A stretch of 44,854 nt of DNA from Chloroflexi bacterium OHK40 (GCA_004367505.1 SFCB01000121.1:1-44854); one strand, 5' to 3'; positions 8,358 through 16,702 are shown, counted from the first letter of the stretch. The notes: generated from the letters alone by a model not told the origin. Translations and numbers: made by a program.

Positions 8358-10130
8358 ATGATTACCTACACCATCTCCATGCCCGCGCCTCACTCGCATC
8401 TGTTCCACGTGACCATCGAGGTTGATGGAATCGACGGCGAGAGCATCGAGTTCATCCTCCCTTCGTGGACCCCCGGCTCATACATGATCCGTGAGTACGC
8501 GCGGCATGTGCAGGGCTTCGGGGCCTGGGCCGATGGCGCGGGTGAGTTGCCCTGGCGCAAACGCGCCAAGGACGCCTGGTGCGTCGAGATTGGCGCTGCG
8601 CGGCAGGTGGTGGTGAGCTACCAGGTGTATGCCAACGACCTGACGGTGCGAACGAGCCACCTGGACGGCACCCACGGCTACTTCAACGGCGCCTCGGTCT
8701 TTATGTATGTGGCCGACCGCAGCGACGAGCCGCTGCGGTTGCAGGTGGATGCGCCGGAGGCGTGGGTGGTAACCACGGCGCTAGACGCGGCCGATGCTGC
8801 GGCAACCGGCGCTCGCCCCGTTAGCCGGCCAGTGCCAGGTGTCCGGCGCTGGTCGTTCCAGGCCGAGAACTTTGATCAACTGGTGGACTCGCCGGTGGAG
8901 TGTGGCACCCACCGGTTGCTCTCATTTGAGGTGGACGGCATCCCGCACCGCCTGGCGATCTGGGGGCGCGGCAACGAAGATGAGGCCCGCCTGCGCGCCG
9001 ACACACAACGGATCGTCGAGGTGCAGCGCGACTTCTTTGGCGCGTTGCCCTACCGCCACTATACCTTCATCCTCCACCTGACCGATGGGCGCGGCGGGGG
9101 CCTTGAGCACCGCAACAGTGTCACCAACCAGCTGGACCGCTGGAGCTTCCGGCCCGAGCGCAGCTACGAACGCTACCTGTCGCTTACCTCCCACGAGCTC
9201 TTCCACGCCTGGATTGTCAAGCGGCTCCGACCAGCGCCGCTTGGCCCCTTCAACTACCGGGCCGAGAACTACACGCGCTTACTCTGGCTGATGGAGGGCG
9301 GCACGAGCTACTACGACGAGTTGCTGCTCGTGCGGGCCGGTCTGCTGAAGCCCGAGCGCTACCTGGAGCGCCTGGCAGAGAAGATCGTGGCGCTGCAGAG
9401 CCAGCCTGGCCGCCTGCTCCAGAGTGTGGAGCAGAGCAGCTTTGACGCCTGGATCAAGCTGTACCGGCCTGACGAGAACAGCGCCAACTCAAGTATCTCC
9501 TACTACCTCAAGGGCGCCCTCGTCTGCCTGTTGCTCGACATGGAGCTCCGCGCCCGCAGCGGCGGGTCCCGCTCGCTCGACGACCTGCTGCGTCTGCTCT
9601 ATGCGCGCTACCCGGCCGAGGGCCCGGGGATTCCCGAGGAGGGCGCGGTGCTGGCGGCGGCGGAAGAGTTGGTGGGTGAGCAGGGCAGCGCCCTGCGGGA
9701 CTTTTTCCGGCACTACGTGGCGGGCACCGAGGAACTTGACTACGCCCGTGGCCTGGCGACCGTGGGCCTGGAGCCGCGCTGGCATCGCCGGGGGCCCGAG
9801 GCATGGCTGGGCATGAGCCTCAAGCGCCAGGGCGAGCGCACGCTGGTGGCAGCGGTGCGGGCCGATGGACCGGCCTATGCGGCGGGTGTCTACGCCGACG
9901 ACGAGTTGCTGGCGCTTGATGGGTGGCGGGTGAACGAGGAGCGGCTCCAGGCACGGCTGGCCGAGCGGGCGCCTGGTGAGACGGTGCGTCTCAGCCTTTT
10001 CCGTGGCGACGCCTTGCTGGAGGTTCCGGTCTCGCTCGGCTCCGCCCCGCCCGACGCGCTGCAGCTCACGCCCGTGGAAGCGCCAGACGATGGGCAGCGA
10101 TCAGCGTACCGGAGTTGGCTGGGCCTTTAG
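8358..10130 (+). CDS. M61-family metallopeptidase with C-terminal PDZ domain
   Basis: A 590-aa zinc aminopeptidase-like protein of the glycyl aminopeptidase (M61) family. It has the family motif GGGLEHRNS about 25 residues before the zinc site HELFH (H279, E280, H283); Glu313 in LMEGGTSYYDE is the likely third ligand. The N-terminal domain (MITYTISMPAPHSHLFHVTI ..., about 1-170) is the beta-sandwich common to this family. Residues about 480-565 form a PDZ domain (WLGMSLKRQGER ... LLALDGWRV). No signal peptide is visible, so it is probably cytoplasmic. The open frame extends 50 codons upstream into the repeat, but those codons look non-coding and ATG 8358 gives the canonical N-terminus. It is convergent with the DtxR gene. 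Confidence 0.92.
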   Translation: MITYTISMPAPHSHLFHVTIEVDGIDGESIEFILPSWTPGSYMIREYARHVQGFGAWADGAGELPWRKRAKDAWCVEIGAARQVVVSYQVYANDLTVRTSHLDGTHGYFNGASVFMYVADRSDEPLRLQVDAPEAWVVTTALDAADAAATGARPVSRPVPGVRRWSFQAENFDQLVDSPVECGTHRLLSFEVDGIPHRLAIWGRGNEDEARLRADTQRIVEVQRDFFGALPYRHYTFILHLTDGRGGGLEHRNSVTNQLDRWSFRPERSYERYLSLTSHELFHAWIVKRLRPAPLGPFNYRAENYTRLLWLMEGGTSYYDELLLVRAGLLKPERYLERLAEKIVALQSQPGRLLQSVEQSSFDAWIKLYRPDENSANSSISYYLKGALVCLLLDMELRARSGGSRSLDDLLRLLYARYPAEGPGIPEEGAVLAAAEELVGEQGSALRDFFRHYVAGTEELDYARGLATVGLEPRWHRRGPEAWLGMSLKRQGERTLVAAVRADGPAYAAGVYADDELLALDGWRVNEERLQARLAERAPGETVRLSLFRGDALLEVPVSLGSAPPDALQLTPVEAPDDGQRSAYRSWLGL

Positions 10131-10216
10131 GCAAGGGGACAGGGCCACGGCAGCAGCAAACCCTGGATGCGCCCAGGATGAGAATGAAGTGCTCGCGGCT
10201 ATGGGCCAGGTTCACC

Positions 10217-10894
10217 TCAGATCCGCTCAACCTCGATCGTGCGGGCCATGCGGCGATCGAGGGCGTGGATCGTGTTGCCGAGGCGCACCGTCAGCGGGCC
10301 ATCGAAGGGGGCGCTAGCCGTCACCTCGACGGTCGCGCCGGGCACCAGGCCGAGATCAGCCAGGTAGCGCAGCCGTTCACCGCTCTGGTCGCGCACGCGG
10401 AGCACACGGGCGCACTCGCCGATGCTCAGATCGGCCAGCCGCACATCGTCCGAGGTGGGCAACTGGCCCTCCAGAGTGGGGATGGGGTCCCCGTGAGGGT
10501 CGAAGGTAGGGTGACCGAGGCGGTCGGCGATGCGGGCCTCGAGCTTCTCGCTGATATGGTGTTCGAGCTTCTCGGCCTCCTCGTGGACCTCGTCCCAGCT
10601 GTAGCCGAGGGCCTCGACGAGGTAGAGCTCGAGCAGGCGGTGGTGACGGATCACTTCGAGGGCGACACGCTCGCCGGCCGGTGTAAGCAGCACCCCCTGG
10701 TAGGGCGTATGCTGGACGAGGTTCATCTCGGCGAGCTTCTTGACCATGCCGGTGACCGATCCCGGCTTCGATCCGCGCTGTTCACCGAGGAGTGAGGTAG
10801 TGACGGCCCCATGCTGCTGCTGGAGCATATAGATCGCCTTGAGGTAGTCCTCAATGGCGGGTGTGATGCGGCTCTGGTCCTCGGATTCGGGCAT
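10217..10894 (-). CDS. DtxR/MntR-family metal-dependent transcriptional regulator
   Basis: A 225-aa metal-responsive repressor with an N-terminal winged helix (about 10-75), a dimerisation and metal-binding domain (about 76-150) and a C-terminal SH3-like FeoA-type domain (about 155-225), so it is the long three-domain form. Candidate metal ligands compared with MntR: Asp16 in IEDYLK, His85, Glu108, Glu111 and His112. The position equivalent to MntR Glu11 is Lys19, which could change metal choice. ATG 10894 follows a GGAGGAG site; the frame reaches further upstream without a better start. No metal transporter gene is adjacent, so the regulated genes are not evident. Mn versus Fe specificity cannot be decided. 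Confidence 0.9.
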   Translation of the reverse strand: MPESEDQSRITPAIEDYLKAIYMLQQQHGAVTTSLLGEQRGSKPGSVTGMVKKLAEMNLVQHTPYQGVLLTPAGERVALEVIRHHRLLELYLVEALGYSWDEVHEEAEKLEHHISEKLEARIADRLGHPTFDPHGDPIPTLEGQLPTSDDVRLADLSIGECARVLRVRDQSGERLRYLADLGLVPGATVEVTASAPFDGPLTVRLGNTIHALDRRMARTIEVERI

Positions 10895-10946
10895 CGGGTG
10901 GTCTCCTCCCTCGGCGCCGGCCGCCGGGCCGCAGCGCATCTGCACA

Positions 10947-10976
10947 ACTTTACCATAGGCCCTGGGCCGCCTGCAA
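10947..10976 (-). promoter_or_regulatory. Probable promoter of the DtxR-family gene
   Basis: On the minus strand, TTGCAG (10976-10971), an 18-bp spacer and TAAAGT (10952-10947), about 50 bp upstream of the start codon. It is back to back with the promoter of the gene at 11074, so both could share regulation. Confidence 0.4.
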
Positions 10977-10983
10977 CCGGGCA

Positions 10984-11012
10984 TTGCCACGCGGGCGCGC
11001 CCGTGCTATCCT
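10984..11012 (+). promoter_or_regulatory. Promoter of the gene at 11074
   Basis: TTGCCA (10984-10989), an exact 17-bp spacer and TATCCT (11007-11012) preceded by TGC, which is an extended -10. Predicted transcription start is about 11019, leaving a 55-nt leader. Confidence 0.6.
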
Positions 11013-11073
11013 CTCTCGTGAGGGGCATCCGCCATGGGGCGGTGCCCCGCCTGCTGTGCTGAGGGTGTCCACG

Positions 11074-11502
11074 ATGACGATCACTGACCGTATGCTCACG
11101 GGCGCCATCGCCAACAACCCGGCCAACTATGCCGGCGACGGCGAGTGGCGCTACTCGATCCCCCACCGGGTGCTCTACTTCAGCAAAGCCACCGAGCCCG
11201 ATCCGAAAGACAACGAGCCCTACTTCGCGCTCCCCTCGCTCAATCCGGATGGGTCACAGCGTATGGAGCAGGCGTTCCGGGCCTTCATTCGGCGCCGCTG
11301 GCCGCCAAGCCGCCAGCGCGAGCTCGAGCGCTTTGCCGAGAAGCGCGGCTGGAACCTGGCGATGGAGCTGAAGTACGGCGGTGGAGCCCTCGAGGACCGC
11401 GAGGCCGAGGAGTGGCAGTACGTCGTCAACCGCGAGTTGCAGCGCCTCGCCAGCGAGGTGCGAGCGCGGATCGCGGAGTTGGAGGCGGAGCGCGCGCGTT
11501 AA
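11074..11502 (+). CDS. Conserved-looking small cytoplasmic protein, function unknown
   Basis: A 142-aa soluble protein I do not recognise. The first half is rich in aromatic residues (NPANYAGDGEWRYSIPHRVLYF), and the second half is charged and helical (RQRELERFAEKRGWN ... ELQRLASEVRARIAELEAE), ending in a likely coiled coil. There is no signal peptide or membrane segment and no cysteine motif. ATG 11074 is chosen because a good extended -10 promoter ends 60 bp upstream and GAGGG lies at a suitable distance; the open frame extends further only by chance. It is divergent from the DtxR gene and convergent with the gene at 11694, so it forms a single-gene unit. Confidence 0.7.
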   Translation: MTITDRMLTGAIANNPANYAGDGEWRYSIPHRVLYFSKATEPDPKDNEPYFALPSLNPDGSQRMEQAFRAFIRRRWPPSRQRELERFAEKRGWNLAMELKYGGGALEDREAEEWQYVVNRELQRLASEVRARIAELEAERAR

Positions 11503-11693
11503 GGTGGGGCTACGCTTCGTCATTCTCCGTACCGATGCCCCCGCCCCGCCCCGGCGTGTGTGGCCGAACGATGGTGTTGTTGAGCATGCTGTATGTACGG
11601 CGTGGCGAACGTCCCTGCACAGGACGCCCCCGCGCCCTCCAGCAGTCTGCCCCAGGGCGGGCAACGCGCGGCACGGCGTGGATGGGCCAGGCG

Positions 11694-12095
11694 TTACACT
11701 GCCGAACGCGGTGGGGCGTGTCCCTCCGGGGTCACGCCTTCTTCCCGGATCACGATCGTGTGGGCGAAGCCAGCGATACGGTACGTGGCGCTGATGGTGA
11801 GGTGGTAGCGCCCGGATGGCGCGGCGCCGAGCGGGATCTCGGCCTCGGTTGCTTCACCATCGGTCGTTGCGCTGCCCACAGCGGGGCCGGCCTCCAGGTC
11901 GAAGATCACACTCACCGGCCGGGCACCGGGGCCATAGCTCCAGCGCAGCCCCGCGTAGTAGGGGCCCACACCGCTCACCCCGGTAAGGCGCGCGCCACGT
12001 GGGCGCGCTGGCACCAGCGACACACGGGCCAGCCAGAGGAGCGCGGCGGCCCACGCCCCGTACCAGGTGGCGCGCCGTAGCGTTGGTCGTCGCAT
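11694..12095 (-). CDS. Small membrane-anchored or exported protein, function unknown
   Basis: A 133-aa protein with a basic N-terminus (MRRPTLRRATWYG) and one hydrophobic segment (about residues 12-28), followed by an exported part of about 100 residues predicted to be beta-rich. The pattern ending GRYHLTISATYRIAGFAHTIVIREEG suggests an immunoglobulin-like or fibronectin-like fold, but I cannot name a family. There is no lipobox. ATG 12095 is 4 bp downstream of the YhbY stop, and its GAGGAG site lies inside the end of yhbY, so the two are translated from one message. The 190 bp separating it from the convergent gene at 11502 hold nothing I recognise. Confidence 0.65.
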   Translation of the reverse strand: MRRPTLRRATWYGAWAAALLWLARVSLVPARPRGARLTGVSGVGPYYAGLRWSYGPGARPVSVIFDLEAGPAVGSATTDGEATEAEIPLGAAPSGRYHLTISATYRIAGFAHTIVIREEGVTPEGHAPPRSAV

Positions 12096-12099
12096 CGGC

Positions 12100-12435
12100 T
12101 CACTCCTCATCAGAGTCTACCGCCCCACCATCGCCACGGGGTAGGACGATCACGCGCCGTGCCGGATCGGCACTGGGCAGGTAGAGCGTAATCACATTGC
12201 CGACGATCCCCACCAGCGCCGCCCCGGTCTCCTCGATGAGCGTGCTGGCGAGTTGCTCGCGCTGGTCTTTGTGCTCCAGCAGGCGCACCTTAATCAGCTC
12301 GTGAGCGGCGAGCTCGGCAACGACCTTGGCGAGGAGTGGCTCGGTGAGGCCCTGCCGGCCAAGCATGACGGTGGGCTTGAGCGGATTGGCGAGCTTGCGC
12401 AGATAGCTTCGCTGCGCTCTGGTCAAGAGGGTCAT
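12100..12435 (-). CDS. yhbY: YhbY-family CRM-domain RNA-binding protein
   Basis: A 111-aa protein made of a single CRM domain that binds pre-50S ribosomal particles and takes part in ribosome assembly. The start TRAQRSYLRKLANPLKPTVMLGRQGLT and the later LIKVRLLE and GIVGNVITLY motifs are characteristic. Length is slightly above the usual 97-105 because of an acidic tail (DGGAVDSDEE). It is the first gene of a two-gene unit with the exported protein downstream. The 117 bp upstream, up to the glycosyltransferase gene, contain an AT-richer patch (about 12443-12472) that may include a promoter, but I cannot assign clear boxes. Confidence 0.92.
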   Translation of the reverse strand: MTLLTRAQRSYLRKLANPLKPTVMLGRQGLTEPLLAKVVAELAAHELIKVRLLEHKDQREQLASTLIEETGAALVGIVGNVITLYLPSADPARRVIVLPRGDGGAVDSDEE

Positions 12436-12552
12436 GGGGGCATCCTAAACTATCGTCATTTCTTAACAGGGTTGAGCCGGCTGCGGAGGGCTCGAGCGCG
12501 CCAGAACCCCATCCGCTTGCGGCGCTCCGGCTCCTGGCGCTCGGCGCTCGCG

Positions 12553-13371
12553 CTAGCGCGGCGCCGGATCGTGGGGGGCGGGGAGCCGGGCCCCACGCGG
12601 GTAGCGGCCACGGAGATCATTCAGACGAACAGTGAGCACATCGCGCAGGTTGCGCAGCGAGTCGCGCACGGGGCTGACTTTCGTCTCGGTGCCGTACTGC
12701 CAGCGCACCGGCACCTCGGCGATCCGGTAGCCGAGCTTGCGGGCGAGGAAGAGGAGTTCGACATCGTAGGCGGTGACGGCGGCGCCGCGCACGATCGGGG
12801 CATCGTCGCCGTAGATGCGCACGCGCTGGAAGAGGTCGTGGGCCACGGCGCGCGGCATGGCCTTGAAGCCACACTGGGTATCCTCGATGCCGCGCAGGGC
12901 GACAAGGTGAATGATCGCGTTGAAGACGCGGCCCATCACATGGCGGTACCAGGGCTCACCCTCGCGGGTCGCACCGGCGCCCTCGCGCGAGCCGATCGCC
13001 AGCTCATAGCCGGCGCGCAGGCGGGCCTCGAGCTTGGGCCACTCCTCGATCGGCACGGCCAGATCGGCGTCGCAGAGCAGCACCAGCTCGCCGGTGGCGG
13101 CGAGCGCGCCGGCCCGCACGGCAAACCCCTTGCCACGATGGTCGCGGCGGAGCAGTTGCACGCCCGGCTGGCCAGCGGCCACGGTGGCGGTCCCATCCGA
13201 CGAGCCGTCGTCCACCACGATCACCTCGCTGCGGAAGGGCTGCCGGGCAAGGTAGGCATCGATGCGGGCGAGCGTCTCGGGAAGGCGCCGCTCCTCGTTG
13301 TAGGCCGGGATCACAATCGAAAGGTACGGCGCGTCGTCGGGCACGGTAGGCGGTCCTTTGGGCCAGGGCAT
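12553..13371 (-). CDS. Family 2 glycosyltransferase, dolichyl-phosphate glucosyltransferase-like
   Basis: A 272-aa GT-A enzyme. It has the nucleotide-binding motif VVDDGSSDGT (about 52-61) and the metal-binding DAD at 101-103 (LLCDADLAVP). The C-terminal signature GFKAMPRAVAHDLFQRVRI ... followed by ELLFLARKLGYRIAEVPV is that of the ALG5/DPM-like branch, which transfers a sugar from a nucleotide donor to a polyprenyl phosphate. There are no transmembrane helices, so it is a cytoplasmic or peripheral enzyme. ATG 13371 gives a short, Pro-rich lead before the first beta strand; a GTG nine codons in is an alternative. It lies 37 bp after another glycosyltransferase, probably in the same operon with rfbD, pointing to cell-surface polysaccharide synthesis. 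Confidence 0.88.
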   Translation of the reverse strand: MPWPKGPPTVPDDAPYLSIVIPAYNEERRLPETLARIDAYLARQPFRSEVIVVDDGSSDGTATVAAGQPGVQLLRRDHRGKGFAVRAGALAATGELVLLCDADLAVPIEEWPKLEARLRAGYELAIGSREGAGATREGEPWYRHVMGRVFNAIIHLVALRGIEDTQCGFKAMPRAVAHDLFQRVRIYGDDAPIVRGAAVTAYDVELLFLARKLGYRIAEVPVRWQYGTETKVSPVRDSLRNLRDVLTVRLNDLRGRYPRGARLPAPHDPAPR

Positions 13372-13408
13372 CGGCAGGGGCGATGCCACCGGCGCACGAC
13401 AGAAGGGC

Positions 13409-14329
13409 TCAGAACGAGAGGGTCTCCCCGGGTCGTAGCAGGGCACGCTTGCGCCAGAAGCGGGGGAGCGCGCGGAGCGCAGCCACCTGGCCGCGCAGGC
13501 GGGCGCGGGCCGCAGGCTCGCGGAGGTGGCGCAGGCTGTGGGCGGCAAAGCCGAGCTGCGAGGCGAGGAGGGCTGGCCAGAAGCGCCGCGCGAGCGGCGC
13601 GGGCATATTTTTAACCCAGACAAGCGCGAAGTTGCGCCCACAATAGTAGCTGGCGAGCGTCCCGCCGCCGGTGGCGCTCAGGCGGTGGTACACCACAGCA
13701 GTGGGTACGAAGATCGTACGCAGGCCACGCCGCCGCGCCCGCAGGTTCAGATCGACATCCTCGCAGTACATCACCAGGTCCTCGTCGAAGACGCGCCCGC
13801 CCTCGGCGAGCAGGTCGAGGGCGCTGCGGCGGTAGGCGGCGGCGCCTGCACAGGGCCCGAAGACTTCGCTCACCGCGTCGTACTGGCCGCGATCGCGCTC
13901 CCAGACCCCGCGGCTCCCGGGCTCGCCATTGGGGCGATAGAAGTCGCCAGCCGAGTGGAGATGGTCGCGACGGTCGAAGAGGCGCAGTTTGCTGGCCGCG
14001 AAGGCATAGCCGGGGTGGCGATCCAGCGCGCCCACGAGCTCGGCAAGCCAGGTGCGCTCGGCTTCAGTGTCGTTGTTCAACAGCACAACGTAGGGCTGCG
14101 CAGTCGCGGCGATGCCGGCGTTCACGGCGGCGGCCAGGCCCCGGTTGCGCGGCAGGCTCAGCAGCCGCGCCTCCGGGTAGCATTCGGCGAGGAGCGCACG
14201 GGTCTGATCGGTTGACCCATCGTCAACCACGGTCACACAAAAGTCGCGCCGGGTCTGGGCGCGCAGCGCATCCAGGCAGGTAGGCAGGAGGGCCGCGCCG
14301 TTATAGGTGGGGATGATGATGTCGATCAT
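13409..14329 (-). CDS. Family 2 glycosyltransferase (rhamnosyltransferase-like)
   Basis: A 306-aa GT-A enzyme. Key motifs are IIIPTYNGAALL at the start, VVDDGSTDQT (35-44), NND at 85-87 as the metal-binding motif and the conserved MYCEDVDLNLRAR near 197-209 holding the catalytic-base region. The sequence GNFALVW-like (RNFALVWVKNMP) near 245 is typical of the WbbL/GT2 group that adds rhamnose or related sugars. No membrane helices are seen. Its position directly downstream of a dTDP-4-dehydrorhamnose reductase supports a dTDP-rhamnose donor, but that is inference from context. Confidence 0.88.
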   Translation of the reverse strand: MIDIIIPTYNGAALLPTCLDALRAQTRRDFCVTVVDDGSTDQTRALLAECYPEARLLSLPRNRGLAAAVNAGIAATAQPYVVLLNNDTEAERTWLAELVGALDRHPGYAFAASKLRLFDRRDHLHSAGDFYRPNGEPGSRGVWERDRGQYDAVSEVFGPCAGAAAYRRSALDLLAEGGRVFDEDLVMYCEDVDLNLRARRRGLRTIFVPTAVVYHRLSATGGGTLASYYCGRNFALVWVKNMPAPLARRFWPALLASQLGFAAHSLRHLREPAARARLRGQVAALRALPRFWRKRALLRPGETLSF

Positions 14330-14374
14330 TGCGAGCCTATACCGGGCCGATCGCCAGTCTCTGGCCCCGGGCTG

Positions 14375-15229
14375 CTACGCCCGGCTCTCTGCCGCCGACA
14401 CTCCCAGGTAGGCCGCGAGGGCCTCGCCCCAGGGCCGCAGCGAAATGCCGAGGGCCGCGCCGGCGTAGTTGGCCAATGGCGTAAACGGCGGCGGGGTACT
14501 GGCGCGCTGAAAGTCGGCGAGGCGAATGGGGGTGATCGGAACGCCGGCATAGCCAGCGAGGCGCAGGATCTCCCGCGCGAAAGCGAAGCGTGAGCAGTGC
14601 CCCTCATTCACCAGATGGTAGGTGCCGTACTGTTCGGTGGCTACCAGGCGGGCCAGGGCCTCGGCGACATCCGCAGCATAGGTGGGGCTGCCCACTTCAT
14701 CGTCCACCATGCGCAGCCCGCCGGCGGGCGGATCGGCGGCGAGGCGCAGAACAGTGCGCACAAAGTTGCGCTCGCCACCGAAGAGCCAGGCCACGCGCAC
14801 GATATAGTACTGGTCGAGCGTCTCGCGCACGGCCATCTCACCGGCCAGCTTGGAGCGGCCGTAGGCGTTGATGGGGCGCGGCTGGTCGTACTCAGCGTAG
14901 GGGTGCGTGGCATCGCCAGGAAACACCTCGTTGGTGCTGATATAGACCAGCGCCGCGCCAAGGCGCCGGCAGGCGAGCGCGACATACTTGGTGCCGAGGG
15001 CGTTGATCCGGTAGGCGTGCTCGGGGTCACGGGCGCAAGCATCAACGTTGGTGAAGGCAGCCGGGTGGATCACGAGGTCGGCGCTGGTGGCAACCACCTG
15101 CGCCACAGCGGCGGGGCTCCCGAGCTCGAACGAGTCGTGGCCCAGGGCGACGATCTCGTGTCCCGGGCCAAGGGCTTTCTGCAAGGCGCTCCCGAGCTGC
15201 CCATGCGCCCCGGTAATTGCGATCCGCAC
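14375..15229 (-). CDS. rfbD: dTDP-4-dehydrorhamnose reductase
   Basis: A 284-aa extended SDR enzyme that reduces dTDP-4-dehydro-L-rhamnose with NAD(P)H, the last step of dTDP-L-rhamnose synthesis. It has the dinucleotide motif TGAHGQLGSAL (6-16), STNEVFPGD (98-106) and the catalytic YGRSK (Tyr123, Lys127). The GTG start at 15229 has an AGGAGG site and a strong promoter upstream. rfbA, rfbB and rfbC are not in the window, so the precursors must come from genes elsewhere. It heads an operon with two glycosyltransferases. Confidence 0.88.
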   Translation of the reverse strand: MRIAITGAHGQLGSALQKALGPGHEIVALGHDSFELGSPAAVAQVVATSADLVIHPAAFTNVDACARDPEHAYRINALGTKYVALACRRLGAALVYISTNEVFPGDATHPYAEYDQPRPINAYGRSKLAGEMAVRETLDQYYIVRVAWLFGGERNFVRTVLRLAADPPAGGLRMVDDEVGSPTYAADVAEALARLVATEQYGTYHLVNEGHCSRFAFAREILRLAGYAGVPITPIRLADFQRASTPPPFTPLANYAGAALGISLRPWGEALAAYLGVSAAESRA

Positions 15230-15284
15230 GCCCAACCCTCCTGATAACCTGGCCGCGCATCCGCGTGGCCCACTCCGAGGTGCA

Positions 15285-15313
15285 AGAGTAGCAGAAGGGG
15301 TTGCAGGCGTCAA
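15285..15313 (-). promoter_or_regulatory. Promoter of the rfbD-glycosyltransferase operon
   Basis: On the minus strand, TTGACG (15313-15308), an exact 17-bp spacer and TACTCT (15290-15285) preceded by TGC, which is an extended -10. Transcription would start near 15278, giving a leader of about 49 nt. Confidence 0.65.
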
Positions 15314-15846
15314 ACGCTTGGTCTTCGCTCAGGCCGGGGGCTTCGTAGGTGGCTGGACGCTGGATGCGGCGGAGGTAGTGTGCATGCCCGCTTCGCCCGT
15401 GCCTGGACGGAAGGCCAGGCTCTTGCCCACGGCGAGGCGCCAGGGCGAGCTCGCGCCCTCGCCTCGCTTCTGGATGAGTCGGGTATAGATGCCAGGTGAG
15501 CCGCCGTCCACGGGCGGAAAGCACTGGCCGAGAGGCGTACCCGTCTTCTGGTGGGCCGTGGCTGCACGCGAAACGGCAGCCCCCGGTGCCAGTGGTGCGC
15601 GACGAGCGACGCTACCGCGCTGGCCTAGAGCACAGCAGTGCAGGTGTCCGGCAGGTGACGTGCTGCGCGGCACACGCTCAGGCAGTGCCCGTAGCAGGCC
15701 AGCCGGACCAGGCCCGGCTCGCCGTGGCTGCCGGAGGCATCAAGCCCTGGCAGAATCAAGACAGCGGCCCCGCGAATACACTGGCCATTCCAACAGGGCA
15801 AGGGCAATCTGGCCCTGGTCGGAGAGCATACCGCATGTGGTGTCCT
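15314..15846. other. Gene-free stretch
   Basis: 533 bp in which I see no supportable gene. Open frames exist on both strands but none has a ribosome binding site, a recognisable motif or coding-like composition. It may hold decayed sequence. It separates the housekeeping-like genes from the small ABM gene and the catabolic region. Confidence 0.5.
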
Positions 15847-16161
15847 TCAGCTAGCGTCGATCGCGGGCGGCGTGAGGCCGTGGCCCCCAACTGGCTTTGT
15901 GACGACGTGCTCGCCGAATGAGGCGATCAGTGGCCTGCCGCGCGCAATCGCCGCCTGCACTGCGGGTAAGGCGAGCGAGGCCCGGTGATGCTCCTCGCTC
16001 TCCCAGACCTCGGTGATCCAGAGTGCGTCGGCCTCGGTCAGGTCGCAGGCGACGACGTAGCTCAGGCAGCCGGGCATCTCCGCCGCTCCCTCCAGCAAGA
16101 TGGTGATCAGCGCCTTGCGCTGCCCCGGCACGGCCAGCATCTTCCCAATCAGCCCATACAT
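15847..16161 (-). CDS. Antibiotic biosynthesis monooxygenase (ABM)-domain protein
   Basis: A 104-aa protein made of one ferredoxin-like alpha/beta ABM domain. The opening MYGLIGKMLAVPGQRKALITILLEGAAEMPGCLSY, then VVACDLTEADALWITEVWES, and ASLALPAVQAAIARGRPLI are typical of this small dimeric family (YgiN/LsrG-like), whose members act as cofactor-free monooxygenases or isomerases. The substrate cannot be inferred. The start at 16161 has GAGGGAA upstream; the longer frame (to 16302) is rejected because it runs into a repeat. It is an isolated gene in a gene-poor segment. Confidence 0.85.
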   Translation of the reverse strand: MYGLIGKMLAVPGQRKALITILLEGAAEMPGCLSYVVACDLTEADALWITEVWESEEHHRASLALPAVQAAIARGRPLIASFGEHVVTKPVGGHGLTPPAIDAS

Positions 16162-16233
16162 ACGCTGTTCCCTCGTTTCGAGGCGATGGCTCGCCGCTCG
16201 CAGAGTCGGCCGATCAACCACTGCCTGTTGATC

Positions 16234-16409
16234 TTCAGGGGCGGACAGAACGTCTGGTCGGAGCCGTGGTTCACGGCGTTGGGACACGCTCCTGGCCATC
16301 ACCCCCGCTTGCGCGGGGGTAGGCCCCCGGCTCCCAGAGCGGGAGATGAGGAACGTAGCCCGTCAGGATGCGGCAAACCGCCGAGCAACAGATTCTGTCT
16401 GCTCCTGAA
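16234..16409. mobile_element. MITE-like element with terminal inverted repeats
   Basis: A 176-bp non-coding segment bounded by inverted repeats of about 21 bp (TTCAGGGGCGGACAGAACG on the left; its diverged complement CAGATTCTGTCTGCTCCTGAA on the right). The 7-mer GTTGATC lies directly left of the element (16227-16233) and again 3 bp beyond its right end (16413-16419), which resembles a target duplication. The interior has a perfect 7-bp hairpin (CCCCCGC-ttgc-GCGGGGG) and the palindrome CTCCC-agagc-GGGAG. The right half matches the repeat at 8176-8259 in opposite orientation. No transposase is encoded, so it would move only in trans. Confidence 0.6.
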
Positions 16410-16702
16410 CCCGTTGATCGGCGGGGTGGCTTTCCGTCTGCCCCACTATAGCACACACGAGGGCGACATTGTGCACGGATGTTCTGGGTTCTCGCCGTAG
16501 AGTCGAGGCTGAATCTGGCCTGCCCGCTGTGTGCAGTGCCCAACTTGCGCATGAGACTCGCGAAGACCCGGGCCATGTCGCGGTTCACGCGGCTGACCGA
16601 GGCTCCGAGGGGTAGCCGACACTGGAGGGGAAGCGCTCACCCGGCCCTTCGCCGCGCATCTCCCGAAGAACACAACTGCTGGTACGAAAGCGTGTCCACG
16701 CC
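16410..16702. other. Gene-free stretch downstream of the flavoenzyme gene
   Basis: 293 bp with no gene that I can support and no clear terminator for the long minus-strand operon ending at 16703. It includes the right-hand GTTGATC copy flanking the MITE-like element. Confidence 0.5.

Noticed and set aside
12253-13614. A 453-codon plus-strand open frame
   Set aside because: It runs antisense to yhbY and the ALG5-like glycosyltransferase, whose motifs are clear on the minus strand.
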